Positions 1-5,296 are shown, counted from the stretch's first letter. The stretch: DNA of 5,593 nucleotides from Deltaproteobacteria bacterium (GCA_021778975.1 JAJYBO010000208.1:1-5593), one strand, 5' to 3'. Translations and numbers: made by a program. Notes: generated from the sequence alone by a model not told the origin.

Positions 1-161
1 TCGCCATTTCGTTAACCCCCATATACGAACGACGCTAACCAGTTTTATCATACCGATTGAGCGCCGATCTTGTGTGACCATTTTGGGATAAAAACTATGC
101 GGTTGCAGGACAGGAAATAACTATCTGTTCACTGTGCCTTCCGGAAGTTTCTGTATCGGTA
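1..161. other. Non-coding left edge, no supported gene
   Basis: I see no convincing gene, terminator or promoter here. It lies downstream of the 39-residue ORF. A short palindrome, CTTCCGGAAG, sits at 139-148, without a following T-run on either strand. On the minus strand an ATG at 5-7 has a GGGGG run about eight bases upstream (16-20), so another minus-strand gene could begin here and run off the window. Only two codons would be visible, so this is noted and not called. Confidence 0.4.
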
Positions 162-281
162 TCATTTATTTTCAGAATCATCTACATTCATATTATGAAT
201 ATCAGCTTTAATTTCAAGTATCAACTGCTTAATCTCCTTCAAGATTCTCAAGCATTCCTCGATAAGTCGCTTATTTTCCAT
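162..281 (-). CDS. Small 39-residue helical/coiled-coil-like protein, unknown function
   Basis: This short ORF starts MENKRLIEEC and ends DDSENK. Its ATG (279-281) follows a GAGGGAT Shine-Dalgarno-like site that overlaps the last codons of the upstream 130-residue gene. The two genes are five bases apart, which suggests translational coupling in one operon. Residues 6-28 form a strongly amphipathic helix: Leu/Ile recur at 6, 7, 11, 13, 14, 17, 20, 21, 22, 24 and 28 between Glu/Lys residues, and an acidic tail follows. That pattern fits a short coiled coil or an oligomerisation/adaptor peptide. I recognise no family. The good ribosome site and tight spacing support translation. The chief alternative is that it is a chance ORF, since 39 codons is short. 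Partnership with the 130-residue protein is inference from position only. Confidence 0.6.
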   Translation of the reverse strand: MENKRLIEECLRILKEIKQLILEIKADIHNMNVDDSENK

Positions 282-286
282 GCTTT

Positions 287-679
287 TTATCCCTCATTCG
301 GTATCTGCTGAATCTTTGCCATTGCCTTTTCCGGGTTCCATCCCCGGCCAACATACAGAGATTTCACATGCCCTTTAAAACTCTTATACAGCCGGATGTA
401 ACCATCTTTTCCGGTCTGTACTGTCCAGCCTTCAAAACTCTTAGGAACATCTTCAATTGGCGGTGTCACTGTTGCTACCTCTCTTTTTCCTGATTGATCT
501 ACCCGAACGAGTCCCATCAACACGATGAACCCAGGGAAGTGAACCTTGAACGTATTGAACGACATCTCTGCAATTTCCGGGATGTCTAAAAGTTGATCGT
601 ATGCCGCTTTAGCGCCTGATTCTGATAGGGCCAGCAGTCTTTCCCGGTTCCGGTAGAACACTTCCATCACGTTTCTCAT
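287..679 (-). CDS. 130-residue probable DNA-binding protein, possibly binds the upstream TTATACA array
   Basis: I do not recognise a named family. The ATG at 677-679 has an AAGGAG ribosome site (686-691) at good spacing; a second in-frame ATG at codon 5 lacks one. Residues 27-60 (YDQLLDIPEIAEMSFNTF onward) look like a helix-turn-helix-type helical segment. Residues 83-116 (EGWTVQTGKDGYIRLYKS, then a short YVGRGW stretch) look like a small three-strand beta domain, rich in Lys/Arg and aromatics, of the sort seen in some DNA-binding modules of mobile elements. There is no signal peptide or membrane segment. The gene is immediately downstream of at least seven palindromic TTATACA sites, two of which cover its predicted promoter, so an autoregulator or iteron/centromere-binding protein is a reasonable inference. 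It probably shares a transcript with the 39-residue ORF five bases downstream. The coding call is firm; the function is not. Confidence 0.85.
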   Translation of the reverse strand: MRNVMEVFYRNRERLLALSESGAKAAYDQLLDIPEIAEMSFNTFKVHFPGFIVLMGLVRVDQSGKREVATVTPPIEDVPKSFEGWTVQTGKDGYIRLYKSFKGHVKSLYVGRGWNPEKAMAKIQQIPNEG

Positions 680-688
680 GTGTCACTC

Positions 689-875
689 CTTATACAAGAT
701 TTGTATAAGCTTATACATTTTTGTATAAGGCATGTCAACCCGATGGAAACGTTTACGCTTATACATTTTCTGTATAAGACTTATACACTTCTGTCTAATT
801 ACCAGATAGCCTTATACATATTTTGTATAATATTAGACAACGTTCTGTATAAGCTTAGACGAAAGACTGTATAAG
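689..875. repeat. Array of seven palindromic TTATACA sites (iteron- or operator-like)
   Basis: The unit is CTTATACA, 4-6 bases, TGTATAAG. Copies lie at 689-709, 710-729, 758-778, 780-799, 811-831, 832-853 and 854-875. Copies 1, 2, 3 and 5 are symmetric or nearly so; the first has perfect 9-base arms around three bases. Copies 4, 6 and 7 have one TATACA arm and one TAGACA-type arm. Centres within the groups are about 20-22 bases apart, two helical turns, so bound proteins would sit on one face of the DNA. The stretch is very AT-rich. Known counterparts are operator arrays, plasmid iterons and partition centromeres; the sequence alone does not decide among them. No unique spacers are present, so it is not a CRISPR array. 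Confidence 0.9.
710..738 (-). promoter_or_regulatory. Predicted sigma70-type promoter of the 130-residue gene
   Basis: On the minus strand a perfect -35 TTGACA (733-738) is followed by a 17-base spacer and a -10 TATAAG (710-715), five of six matches to TATAAT. Transcription would start near 703. One TTATACA palindrome (710-729) covers the -10 and most of the spacer, and the next (689-709) covers the start point. A protein bound to these sites should block RNA polymerase, so repression is the simplest reading. Confidence 0.65.
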
Positions 876-884
876 ACTATCGTT

Positions 885-899
885 TGACAATTTTTGTCA
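885..899. repeat. TGACAA-TTT-TTGTCA palindrome, possible degenerate eighth array site
   Basis: Perfect six-base arms flank TTT. Its core, GACA-N5-TGTC, resembles the TAGACA-type half-sites of the neighbouring array, and its centre lies about 27 bases from the last clear copy. It may be a diverged member of the array. It lies downstream of the helicase operon but has no T-run, so it does not read as an intrinsic terminator. Confidence 0.5.
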
Positions 900-915
900 C
901 CTGCCAAGGTATTGG

Positions 916-1029
916 TTAAGGCAAGAAAATCCGTCTGGAGCGATCACAGGCGGTGGGGAACGAGATATCCCGGATTTCTTGCAGGAGTATTTTTATTTCA
1001 GACAAGAGTCCATTGGCATCATAGAACAT
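916..1029 (-). CDS. Possible 37-residue small protein overlapping the helicase 3' end
   Basis: A short ORF starts with MFYDANGLLSEIKILL and ends RRIFLP. Its ATG (1027-1029) lies inside the last codons of the helicase gene, in another frame, with an 11-base overlap. A GGGG run a few bases upstream could serve as a weak ribosome site, at rather short spacing. Residues 8-20 form an amphipathic Leu/Ile/Glu helix, in style like the 39-residue ORF at 162-281. Overlap with an upstream stop is typical of coupled genes in compact elements. No family is recognised. An upstream ATG in the same frame at 1153-1155 lies deep inside the helicase and is probably spurious. The main alternative is an untranslated tail of the helicase transcript. 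Confidence 0.4.
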   Translation of the reverse strand: MFYDANGLLSEIKILLQEIRDISFPTACDRSRRIFLP

Positions 1030-2389
1030 CAATCCCCGGCATATTCTTAAACACCCGTCGTCTTGCATTTGCCCCAGCCGCCAACACGCCCACCAGCCTA
1101 TCTGTGAAATCAATAATGATGGCGTGATCTTTACCATTCGCCGGACGCAATGCACGACCGATATACTGAATCAACCGCCCACTGAACTTGACAGGTGTGG
1201 CCAGTACCACCGTCTCAATTTGTGGAAGATCGAATCCTTCGCCTATGAGTTGAGCTGTAGCGCACAGAGTCTTGATTCCGCCTGACCTGAGTCTATCCAC
1301 CAGGGCAGTCCGGGCTTTCTCAGACATGTCACCGGTCAGGACTTCGGCATTGATGCCATGATCATCTCTCAACATCGCCTGCAACGTTGTGCAGTGCGTC
1401 TTTCTGTCGGATAGTACCAGCGTCAACCCGGTACTCTCTGAACCGGCTACAGTGCTGGAAATCAGTTCGTTTCGGCATTCATCCTGTGTGAGTTCTGAGA
1501 GCAATTTTGAATACTCGGCTGAACCGTCCACGAGGCTACTGAACGCGGTATCAACGGTCTTTACCACTGCCCTGCATATCCGCCCCTCATCAACCATTTG
1601 CGCCGCAGGTACTTCATACTGCTTCTCTCCGAGATAAAAATATATCAGCCTGGTCAACCCATCCCTGCGGTATGGTGTCGCTGATAATCCGGTCATGTAG
1701 AGGCAGTCGAACGCTGTCACAACATCCAAGAATGTTTTCGACGGACATCTGTGGCATTCATCCACAATCAGATTCCCAACATATTCATGGGCATCCTCTA
1801 CACACTTCACAAGTGATTGCACCAGCGCTACAGTTACTCGGTTACCGACCCGCATCTTACCTGCGCCGATAATTCCGATTTCAACTTTTGGGATGCTCAA
1901 AAAAGTTTCGATTCGGTCTATCCACTGATTCAATAACTCTTTCGTGTGTACCACAATCAGCGCGGGCTGTTTCCGCTCAGCAATCAACGCCAACGCCGCA
2001 ACAGTCTTTCCGCTGCCCGTCGGTGATTGCAAAACACCAAACGGTTTCTGGAGCATGGCATTCACAGCGGTGAATTGAAACGGTCTCAGACATCCCGTGA
2101 ATTGGAATTCAACGTCTGGCAGTACTGGGCGCTCGTCAACGTACTCCATTTTTTCGCCATACTGTGTCCCGATTTGCGCCGCCTGTGATGTGAATCCACG
2201 GGGAATAACCAACGTTGAACCTTCATATCGAAGGCATTGGATTTGTTGGTTGATGCTGTACGTTGAATACCCCAACCGCTGAGTTTCAAGGTACTTTGGA
2301 TTCGGAAACGTCAACCGGTCTTCGATTGCCGATGCTACCTGCTGGCTGCATCCAGATACTCTGGTAGCGGAACCGACTGTTATTTTCAC
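1019..2389 (-). CDS. SF2 DEAD/DEAH-type helicase (DECH box, XPB/UvsW/type III Res-like)
   Basis: This 456-residue protein is a complete superfamily 2 helicase, an ATP-driven translocase on DNA. Visible motifs: a Q-motif-like LRPFQ (101-105); motif I SPTGSGKT (122-129, Lys128 binding ATP); motif Ia VVHTKELLNQW (146-156); motif II DECH (210-213); motif III SATP (236-239); motif V around GEGFDLP (383-389); motif VI QYIGRALRP (408-416, with arginine-finger residues Arg412/Arg415). No nuclease, methylase or accessory domain is visible, so it is a stand-alone helicase and not a full restriction subunit. The start is GTG (2387-2389), overlapping the upstream 76-residue gene as GTGA and preceded by GAGGTG (2395-2400). 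In mobile elements such helicases help fork restart, branch migration or origin remodelling. Its position next to a primase-helicase makes a replication role likely, by inference. Family assignment is firm; substrate is unknown. Confidence 0.95.
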   Translation of the reverse strand: MKITVGSATRVSGCSQQVASAIEDRLTFPNPKYLETQRLGYSTYSINQQIQCLRYEGSTLVIPRGFTSQAAQIGTQYGEKMEYVDERPVLPDVEFQFTGCLRPFQFTAVNAMLQKPFGVLQSPTGSGKTVAALALIAERKQPALIVVHTKELLNQWIDRIETFLSIPKVEIGIIGAGKMRVGNRVTVALVQSLVKCVEDAHEYVGNLIVDECHRCPSKTFLDVVTAFDCLYMTGLSATPYRRDGLTRLIYFYLGEKQYEVPAAQMVDEGRICRAVVKTVDTAFSSLVDGSAEYSKLLSELTQDECRNELISSTVAGSESTGLTLVLSDRKTHCTTLQAMLRDDHGINAEVLTGDMSEKARTALVDRLRSGGIKTLCATAQLIGEGFDLPQIETVVLATPVKFSGRLIQYIGRALRPANGKDHAIIIDFTDRLVGVLAAGANARRRVFKNMPGIDVL

Positions 2390-2616
2390 CTTCTCACCTC
2401 GATCTTTCGTAGGTCATGAACAACCGGACGGCCTCCGCATGTCATGAGCGGACGCACCCAGCCCCAAACCGGAATTCGGAACATTTTACAGAGAGATGCA
2501 ATCATCTGGTCAACTGAATATAGATTGCGGGGGAAAAGCTCGACAGCTTCCACACGATCACCGTCATCGGATAGTGTGATGAGAATTTGATTAATTTTAT
2601 CGTTTCGTGTGTGCAT
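2386..2616 (-). CDS. 76-residue protein of unknown function, coupled to the SF2 helicase
   Basis: I recognise no family. The frame is open from an ATG at 2650-2652, but I chose the ATG at 2614-2616 (MHTRNDKINQILITL): it has an AAAGGAAAA ribosome site at good spacing, whereas the upstream ATG has none and lies in the inverted-repeat region, adding 12 unconvincing residues. The protein is soluble-looking. It has a beta-rich start (INQILITL, then RVEAVELF), a helix at about 34-46 (SVDQMIASLCKMF), then an Arg/Trp-containing stretch and a basic end (HDLRKIEVRR). It could be a small nucleic-acid-binding or helicase partner protein. Its stop overlaps the helicase start by four bases (GTGA), a strong sign of coupled translation. 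It follows the TTACGAATT palindromes and is probably the first gene of their transcription unit. Confidence 0.75.
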   Translation of the reverse strand: MHTRNDKINQILITLSDDGDRVEAVELFPRNLYSVDQMIASLCKMFRIPVWGWVRPLMTCGGRPVVHDLRKIEVRR

Positions 2617-2651
2617 TTCATTTTTCCTTTCGCACTCACAGGAGAGAGGCA

Positions 2652-2692
2652 TTACGAATTAGAAAAGCGTTACGAATTGGCCAATTCGTAAC
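2652..2692. repeat. TTACGAATT sites, including a perfect 24-bp palindrome
   Basis: One TTACGAATT lies at 2652-2660. A palindrome at 2669-2692 follows: arm GTTACGAATTGG joined directly to CCAATTCGTAAC, twelve bases each with no mismatch and no spacer. Such symmetry is expected of a dimer binding site or a cruciform-forming origin element. The positions are downstream of the predicted promoter start (about 2701) and upstream of the 76-residue gene. Confidence 0.9.
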
Positions 2693-2700
2693 AGGCTTTT

Positions 2701-2744
2701 GTTACGAATTAGAACCCCCCTTTAAAAGGGGTTCAATTCGTAAC
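2701..2744. repeat. Long imperfect hairpin built on the same TTACGAATT arms
   Basis: GTTACGAATT (2701-2710) pairs with AATTCGTAAC (2735-2744). After one unpaired A, GAACCCC (2712-2718) pairs with GGGGTTC (2728-2734), leaving a nine-base loop. Slipping the C-run allows CCCCTTT to pair with AAAGGGG. This is a very stable stem when single-stranded. It is not followed by a U-run in the transcribed direction, so it is not a standard intrinsic terminator of the primase gene. A single-strand initiation site, origin hairpin or operator fits better. Confidence 0.85.
2708..2736 (-). promoter_or_regulatory. Candidate promoter for the 76-residue/helicase operon
   Basis: On the minus strand TTGAAC (2731-2736) and TCTAAT (2708-2713) are separated by 17 bases. 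The -10 matches five of six and the -35 four of six consensus bases. It lies within the hairpin, so a protein bound to the TTACGAATT arms could control it. The match may be accidental, because the repeats constrain the sequence. Confidence 0.4.
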
Positions 2745-2773
2745 GCCCCGATTCTTTCCCTGTGAATGTTTTT

Positions 2774-4813
2774 TTACTCTCCGAACACCATGTCATTTTC
2801 GATTCGGAATTTAGGTTTGTTTTCGCAGAAGTTCTTCCGGGAAACTCCATAGTTCTGACAACGCTTCATCCAGTCGGACACCAGCACACATCCCTCCGGG
2901 TCTCTGCCCGAATCCACAAGGTTTTTATCGCGTTCGGCGATCATTTCTTTCAAGATCGTCGTCATGATCTTCTGTTTTTGGCCGTTTCCTGCTGCTGGCG
3001 GTGTTCGTTTCTGTGGGATATAATTTTCTATGCGTTCGAACGCCAATGATGTGACAGCATCTCCGTTCTCGTCAAACTCGCCTAAGTCCATTGCAATTGG
3101 CTTCAGCATCATGTCTGGTGGTTCGGAAAACTCTTTCATCTTGGTACAATGAACAAGGCAATTATTTTCTGAATCACGAGATATTCGGTACTCACAATCC
3201 AAAGCGCCCTTCAGTGCTATGGAACCTCGTCCCCTTGTTTTGTCCCCTTGTCCGCAATGGTGGACGGCAAGGACAGCGGTATCAAACTCCTTGCGGAGGC
3301 GGTCACAGGCTTGAATGAACGTACTCATATCTTGCGTGCTGTTCTCGTCCATACCTCCGTAGTTCCTCGCTACGGTGTCAACGATGATAAGCCTTATGCG
3401 CTCTTCGCCCACCAGTGACCGGATATTACTGATGGTGTCGTCCGTGTCCTGCGCGTCAGTAAGCGCACTGGGGCAGCGTGAGACGGCAACAGGCAGCGCA
3501 GTGAAATCAGCGTTCCTTCTGTAACACCACGCCCGAATACGTCTGGGGGCACCCACAATGCCCTCTCCAGCGATTATAACAACAACACCCTGTTTCACTG
3601 GTCGGCCATAAAATGATGTTCCTGTGGCGACATGACAGCCCCAATCTATGGCAATAAAGCTTTTATATGACCCCGGATCACCGAACAGAAGTCCGAATCC
3701 ATTTTCCTCTATATATCCGGGAACAACCCACTTGGGTTTTCCGCATTGTATGTCTCGTGCCCACGAGAACCTGTTTTGTGATGGCGGTTGACTATCACCG
3801 TCTGGATGCTGGTAATCTCGTTGTTCGCTTTTCCTAGCCGTTGCCCGTCCGGTCACAAAGCTCCGCGCCTTGTTGATCTGAGGTTGAAGCCAAGTTTCGC
3901 GGCTACGTTTTTCATCACGCCATTTCTGTCCTATCTCGTAAGCCCGAAAGATTCCGAAAATCTGCTCATCAGATAAATTTGCATAAACGAGCGCGTTTAA
4001 CACCCGCTGGATAGATTCCGATCGTTGCCCTCTGGACACTCCGCTGAGAATCAGGTCTTTGGTGCTGGCTTTTATGGGCAGATGGTCAATATCCCCATCC
4101 CAGACGAACGGCTCATCACGCCCGCTGTCATGCGGGCGCTGACGGTCATTACAGGCGGTATGCTGGCGGTCATCTGAAGGCTTGCGGTTTTTCATGAAAT
4201 CCCAGATTTCCAACAGCACACCTTCGGGCGGAGCGCGGAAGACATCGTAACCGTCAATCGTCTGTCCTGTGAGCGTCATGTATCGCTTGTCGCAGTACAT
4301 CTCCATGTGCGGTAATGACGTTTCGCAGCCATCATTACCGCCTGCATCTTGAATCGTGCCACCGCAAAAAATATGGTATCCGTCACCACTCGGCGATACC
4401 TCGCAATAAGAATTTGCGTATTCGACAATATCCCTTGCCCATCCTGTCACAATTTCCCCTGTATCAGGATTCCGGCAGTGGTCGAGGTCAATGGCGACCA
4501 CGCCCGCATCACGGGTTAGACAAATCCCGACGCCCGAATAGTCACCGTCACGGCATGCGGCCACAGCATCGGTGAATCCGCACCATGTCGCCGGGTCGGT
4601 GCTTTTTGCTTTCGCCCCGGACGCCTGGTAGGGTATTTTTGTCGTCCGACCGTTCGCCGACTCTGAGCGCCACAGCACCCATTGGGGCAGCGCCTTCATT
4701 TCTGGCGGTACTCTGGATGCAAGCGCTTGTAATATCTTTTCTTTTGGGAGTCCAATTTTCATATGCGTGTGCCCCAAATCATTAAGTGACAGCGCCCTTG
4801 CAGCCGGAATCAT
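2774..4813 (-). CDS. Primase-helicase: AEP prim-pol domain fused to a RepA-like hexameric helicase
   Basis: This 679-residue replication protein carries two activities. Residues about 40-205 resemble archaeo-eukaryotic-type primase/polymerases: the metal-binding AIDLD (Asp109, Asp111), SPSGDGYH (140-147, His147) and EMYCDKRYMTLTG (171-183, Glu171) match their three motifs. A helical segment (RGQRSESIQRVLNAL, 261-275) resembles the region following such primases. A linker rich in Asp, Arg, Gln and His (about 210-235) holds a period-eight repeat. Residues about 345-580 form a RecA-fold RepA-like helicase: Walker A GDPGSYKS (378-385), the Glu-bearing IIAGEG (413-418), Walker B LIIVD (475-479), HH (518-519) and RGRGSIALKGALD (527-539). 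The C-terminus (about 610-679) may be a winged helix. The ATG (4811-4813) overlaps the upstream stop as ATGA and has an AGGA site; Met18 lacks these. It should unwind the element and make primers at its forks. No key residue is visibly missing. Confidence 0.93.
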   Translation of the reverse strand: MIPAARALSLNDLGHTHMKIGLPKEKILQALASRVPPEMKALPQWVLWRSESANGRTTKIPYQASGAKAKSTDPATWCGFTDAVAACRDGDYSGVGICLTRDAGVVAIDLDHCRNPDTGEIVTGWARDIVEYANSYCEVSPSGDGYHIFCGGTIQDAGGNDGCETSLPHMEMYCDKRYMTLTGQTIDGYDVFRAPPEGVLLEIWDFMKNRKPSDDRQHTACNDRQRPHDSGRDEPFVWDGDIDHLPIKASTKDLILSGVSRGQRSESIQRVLNALVYANLSDEQIFGIFRAYEIGQKWRDEKRSRETWLQPQINKARSFVTGRATARKSEQRDYQHPDGDSQPPSQNRFSWARDIQCGKPKWVVPGYIEENGFGLLFGDPGSYKSFIAIDWGCHVATGTSFYGRPVKQGVVVIIAGEGIVGAPRRIRAWCYRRNADFTALPVAVSRCPSALTDAQDTDDTISNIRSLVGEERIRLIIVDTVARNYGGMDENSTQDMSTFIQACDRLRKEFDTAVLAVHHCGQGDKTRGRGSIALKGALDCEYRISRDSENNCLVHCTKMKEFSEPPDMMLKPIAMDLGEFDENGDAVTSLAFERIENYIPQKRTPPAAGNGQKQKIMTTILKEMIAERDKNLVDSGRDPEGCVLVSDWMKRCQNYGVSRKNFCENKPKFRIENDMVFGE

Positions 4814-5061
4814 GCCGGCTTCCTATCTTTCCAGCTCGCCGCAGACCGCGACTTCAGCCAGGCAATGACGGCAGAAACCGGATAAGCTACCTGATTTGCA
4901 AGAAGAAATCGCTCAGGAATACCCGTGCCTTTGCTGTCCATGTTTGCGAGCGTTCGGCTCGACAACACCCCCCCGGTAAATTTTCCGATTTCTTTCCGAG
5001 CGACAATTTCCGACGGCCAGCGTTCAGCCAATGATTCCAATATTTTGTCCGATTCAGTCAT
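4810..5061 (-). CDS. 83-residue winged-HTH (AlpA/excisionase/MerR-like) DNA-binding protein
   Basis: A small basic protein with a MerR/excisionase-type fold. Residues 17-40 (PSEIVARKEIGKF, then a turn and SSRTLAN) form the likely helix-turn-helix. Residues 50-62 (ERFLLANQVAYPV) look like the beta wing, and AVIAWLKSRS (65-74) is the closing helix with the Trp-Leu typical of this group. Family members act as element-encoded regulators, excisionases or origin-binding accessory proteins. The ATG (5059-5061) has an AAAGGAT ribosome site. Its stop overlaps the primase-helicase start (ATGA), so the two are co-translated, which favours control of replication or origin recognition. It may regulate its own operon through the repeats just upstream. 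Excisionase is less likely, because no integrase is in view. The fold call is fairly secure; the role is inference. Confidence 0.85.
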   Translation of the reverse strand: MTESDKILESLAERWPSEIVARKEIGKFTGGVLSSRTLANMDSKGTGIPERFLLANQVAYPVSAVIAWLKSRSAASWKDRKPA

Positions 5062-5071
5062 TTTCTGTATC

Positions 5072-5102
5072 CTTTATGGTTAATGGTTAACTTTCCATAA
5101 AG
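5072..5102. promoter_or_regulatory. Inverted repeat over the leader and ribosome site of the HTH/primase operon
   Basis: CTTTATGG (5072-5079) and CCATAAAG (5095-5102) form perfect eight-base arms around 15 bases. Inside is a tandem ATGGTTA (5076-5089). The left arm overlaps the AAAG part of the ribosome site on the minus strand, and the right arm touches the candidate -10. It could be an operator next to the start point, or an RNA hairpin that partly hides the ribosome site. Confidence 0.5.
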
Positions 5103-5130
5103 AATACAATATATTACCAAATGTCGTCAA
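5101..5130 (-). promoter_or_regulatory. Candidate promoter of the HTH/primase-helicase operon
   Basis: Minus-strand TTGACG (5125-5130, five of six matches) is followed after 18 bases by TATTCT (5101-5106, four of six). The spacer is AT-rich and transcription would begin near 5095, leaving a leader of about 34 bases. The -35 overlaps one of the CGACA motifs of the adjoining cluster, so control by a protein binding there is plausible. The weak -10 keeps confidence moderate. Confidence 0.45.
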
Positions 5131-5219
5131 ATTGTCGGTTTTTTATAACATACTGAAAATACTATAGATACGAAGCTAAAAACCGACATTGAAAAAAGTC
5201 GATTCGACATTTCCGACAT
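5121..5219. repeat. Cluster of five CGACA motifs with an 11-bp inverted repeat
   Basis: CGACAT occurs on the plus strand at 5184-5189, 5205-5210 and 5214-5219. Its complement occurs as ATGTCG (5121-5126) and TTGTCG (5132-5137, one change). Two copies extend into perfect 11-base arms, TGTCGGTTTTT (5133-5143) and AAAAACCGACA (5178-5188), 34 bases apart. GTCGA-T-TCGAC (5198-5208) is a further palindrome. Spacings of 11 and 21 bases match one and two helical turns. This looks like an operator or origin for the operon downstream. Confidence 0.7.
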
Positions 5220-5232
5220 CGCCGCAAAAGAC

Positions 5233-5278
5233 AAAAAAAAAGACCGCCCAAGGACATTTCCCTTGAACGGTCTTTTTT
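5233..5278 (-). terminator. Strong intrinsic terminator after the right-edge gene, possibly bidirectional
   Basis: AGACCG (5241-5246) pairs with CGGTCT (5268-5273). In the minus-strand RNA two U-G wobbles continue the stem into a CAAGG/CCTTG pair, leaving a seven-base loop. The stem is flanked by nine A (5233-5241) and six T (5273-5278), giving a nine-U tail to minus-strand transcripts. It begins about 18 bases after the stop of the right-edge gene, which separates that gene from the HTH/primase operon. The six-T tail on the other strand would also permit plus-strand termination. Confidence 0.9.
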
Positions 5279-5296
5279 GAAAAAACGAGGTTATCG

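Noticed and set aside
1..81. Minus-strand frame open to the left edge from an ATG at 79-81
   Set aside because: No ribosome site before it, only 27 codons visible, and the product has no recognisable character.
701..729. Plus-strand promoter in the array (TTGTAT, 17 bases, TATAAG)
   Set aside because: It arises from the repeat sequence, has a poor -35, and no plus-strand gene follows.
680..874. Plus-strand ORF of 64 residues across the TTATACA array
   Set aside because: It is composed of the repeats themselves (recurrent Tyr-Leu-Ile codons from TTATAC), has no ribosome site, and runs against all neighbouring genes.
689..875. CRISPR array
   Set aside because: The units are palindromic, 20-22 bases long and nearly adjacent, without uniform unique spacers, and there are no cas genes.
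894..1127. Plus-strand ORF over the helicase 3' end
   Set aside because: Antisense to a clear helicase; its composition is non-protein-like and it matches no motif.
2617..2652. Twelve-residue upstream extension of the 76-residue protein
   Set aside because: No ribosome site before the ATG at 2650-2652, and it starts within the inverted repeats; the internal ATG at 2614-2616 has a good AAAGGAAAA site.
2701..2744. Intrinsic terminator of the primase-helicase gene
   Set aside because: The stem is strong, but in the direction of transcription it is followed by AAAAGCC and not by a U-run.
2097..4785. Several plus-strand and offset minus-strand ORFs inside the helicase and primase-helicase genes
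   Set aside because: They are shadows of genes with complete conserved motifs; they are rich in Ser, His and Arg, as expected of antisense frames, and lack ribosome sites.
4786..5034. Plus-strand ORF of 82 residues opposite the HTH gene
   Set aside because: Shadow of the 83-residue winged-HTH gene, which has a ribosome site and overlaps the primase start.
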